A DNA stretch of 23,388 bases from CAZMCC01 sp964564695. GTDB lineage: Bacteria > Planctomycetota > Phycisphaerae > Phycisphaerales > UBA1924. Under the pieces are notes generated by a model. It saw only the letters and a program-made list of their open reading frames with translations, had not been told where the DNA came from and searched no databases. The position numbers and the translations under genes are program-made. This document shows, piece after piece, positions 23,197 through 23,388 of the stretch. The DNA is taken from positions 1-23,388 of the forward strand of contig CAZMCC010000064.1 of assembly GCA_964564695.1 (NCBI GenBank), given 5' to 3'. How positions within the stretch are numbered: position 1 is the stretch's first letter; every line of letters begins with the position of its first letter.

Positions 23197-23388
23197 GCGA
23201 GCACGTTTTCCCGAGTGTTTCCGAATCCGCTACGGCCGCCCGCAACGCATTCGCGGATTTCGGCGACCTCGATCGCCCCGCGATCCTCCGAGCGATCGCG
23301 AGGGGAACCGACGCCGCCCGGGCCGAGATCATCGCGACCTGCGCCCAAGAGACGGCCCTGACGCCCGAAGAGCTCTCCCCCGAGTTCG
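23190..23388 (+). CDS. Start of an unidentified gene, cut by the window end
   Basis: An open frame of 66 codons runs from the ATG at 23190 to the end of the window with no stop. The translation begins MASEHVFPSVSESATAARN and continues with ADFGDLDRPAILRAIARGTD and QETALTPEELSPEF. It is soluble, acidic and helical in look, with no signal peptide. Codons end mainly in G or C, as in the neighbours. A G-run (GGGGGGCG) 6 nt upstream may serve as a ribosome binding site. The gene is divergent from yifB, with 33 bp between the start codons. The family cannot be judged from this fragment. Confidence 0.55.
   Translation, partial: MASEHVFPSVSESATAARNAFADFGDLDRPAILRAIARGTDAARAEIIATCAQETALTPEELSPEF

Overview
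The window is a G+C-rich bacterial chromosome segment in which genes lie on both strands with short gaps. Several traits together suggest a planctomycete, most likely of the Phycisphaerae type. These are a prepilin-like protein with an H-x9-DG C-terminal motif, many small secreted or lipidated proteins of unknown function, and dispersed palindromic repeats that are translated in frame as GGTGVPPV...TGGTPVPP. The taxonomic call is inference. No rRNA, tRNA, CRISPR array, transposase or phage gene was found.

Layout, left to right. 1-172: a repeat-bearing intergenic region. 173-2272 (+): an ABC exporter. 2387-5746 (-): four genes, ispF-purE-purK-yeiH, joined by three consecutive 4-nt stop/start overlaps. 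5874-6320 (+): a small lipoprotein. 6397-7206 (+): a prepilin-like protein. 7304-8686 (-): trigger factor, ended by a clear intrinsic terminator. 8858-11203 (-): a 781-residue secreted protein with a TTG start and a promoter whose spacer is a perfect palindrome. 11492-16758: four secreted paralogues on the minus strand that share a C-terminal helical repeat domain and an RGIG..G.LLP motif, with one unrelated lipoprotein gene on the plus strand among them. 16940-18777 (-): a cysteine dioxygenase and a class V aminotransferase forming a likely two-gene unit, perhaps preceded by a small ORF. 19150-19872 (+): a PhoU-like regulator. 20018-21196 (-): a secreted protein with a TlpA-type thioredoxin domain. 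21558-23156 (-): a YifB/ComM-type AAA+ protein. 23190-23388 (+): the start of a gene that runs off the window.

Two things stand out. First, several families of hairpin-forming repeats are scattered over the window. One family has entered coding sequence without breaking the frame, once in the linker of the ABC exporter and once in the C-terminal tail of PurE, in opposite orientations; a second candidate insertion lies in a loop of YifB. Second, the four-member family of secreted helical-repeat proteins matches no named family I recognise and has clearly expanded by local duplication. The cysteine dioxygenase also keeps both residues of the Cys-Tyr cofactor known from eukaryotic enzymes, and the adjacent PLP enzyme suggests further use of its product. 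The housekeeping genes (ispF, purE, purK, tig, the phoU-like gene, yifB) look intact.
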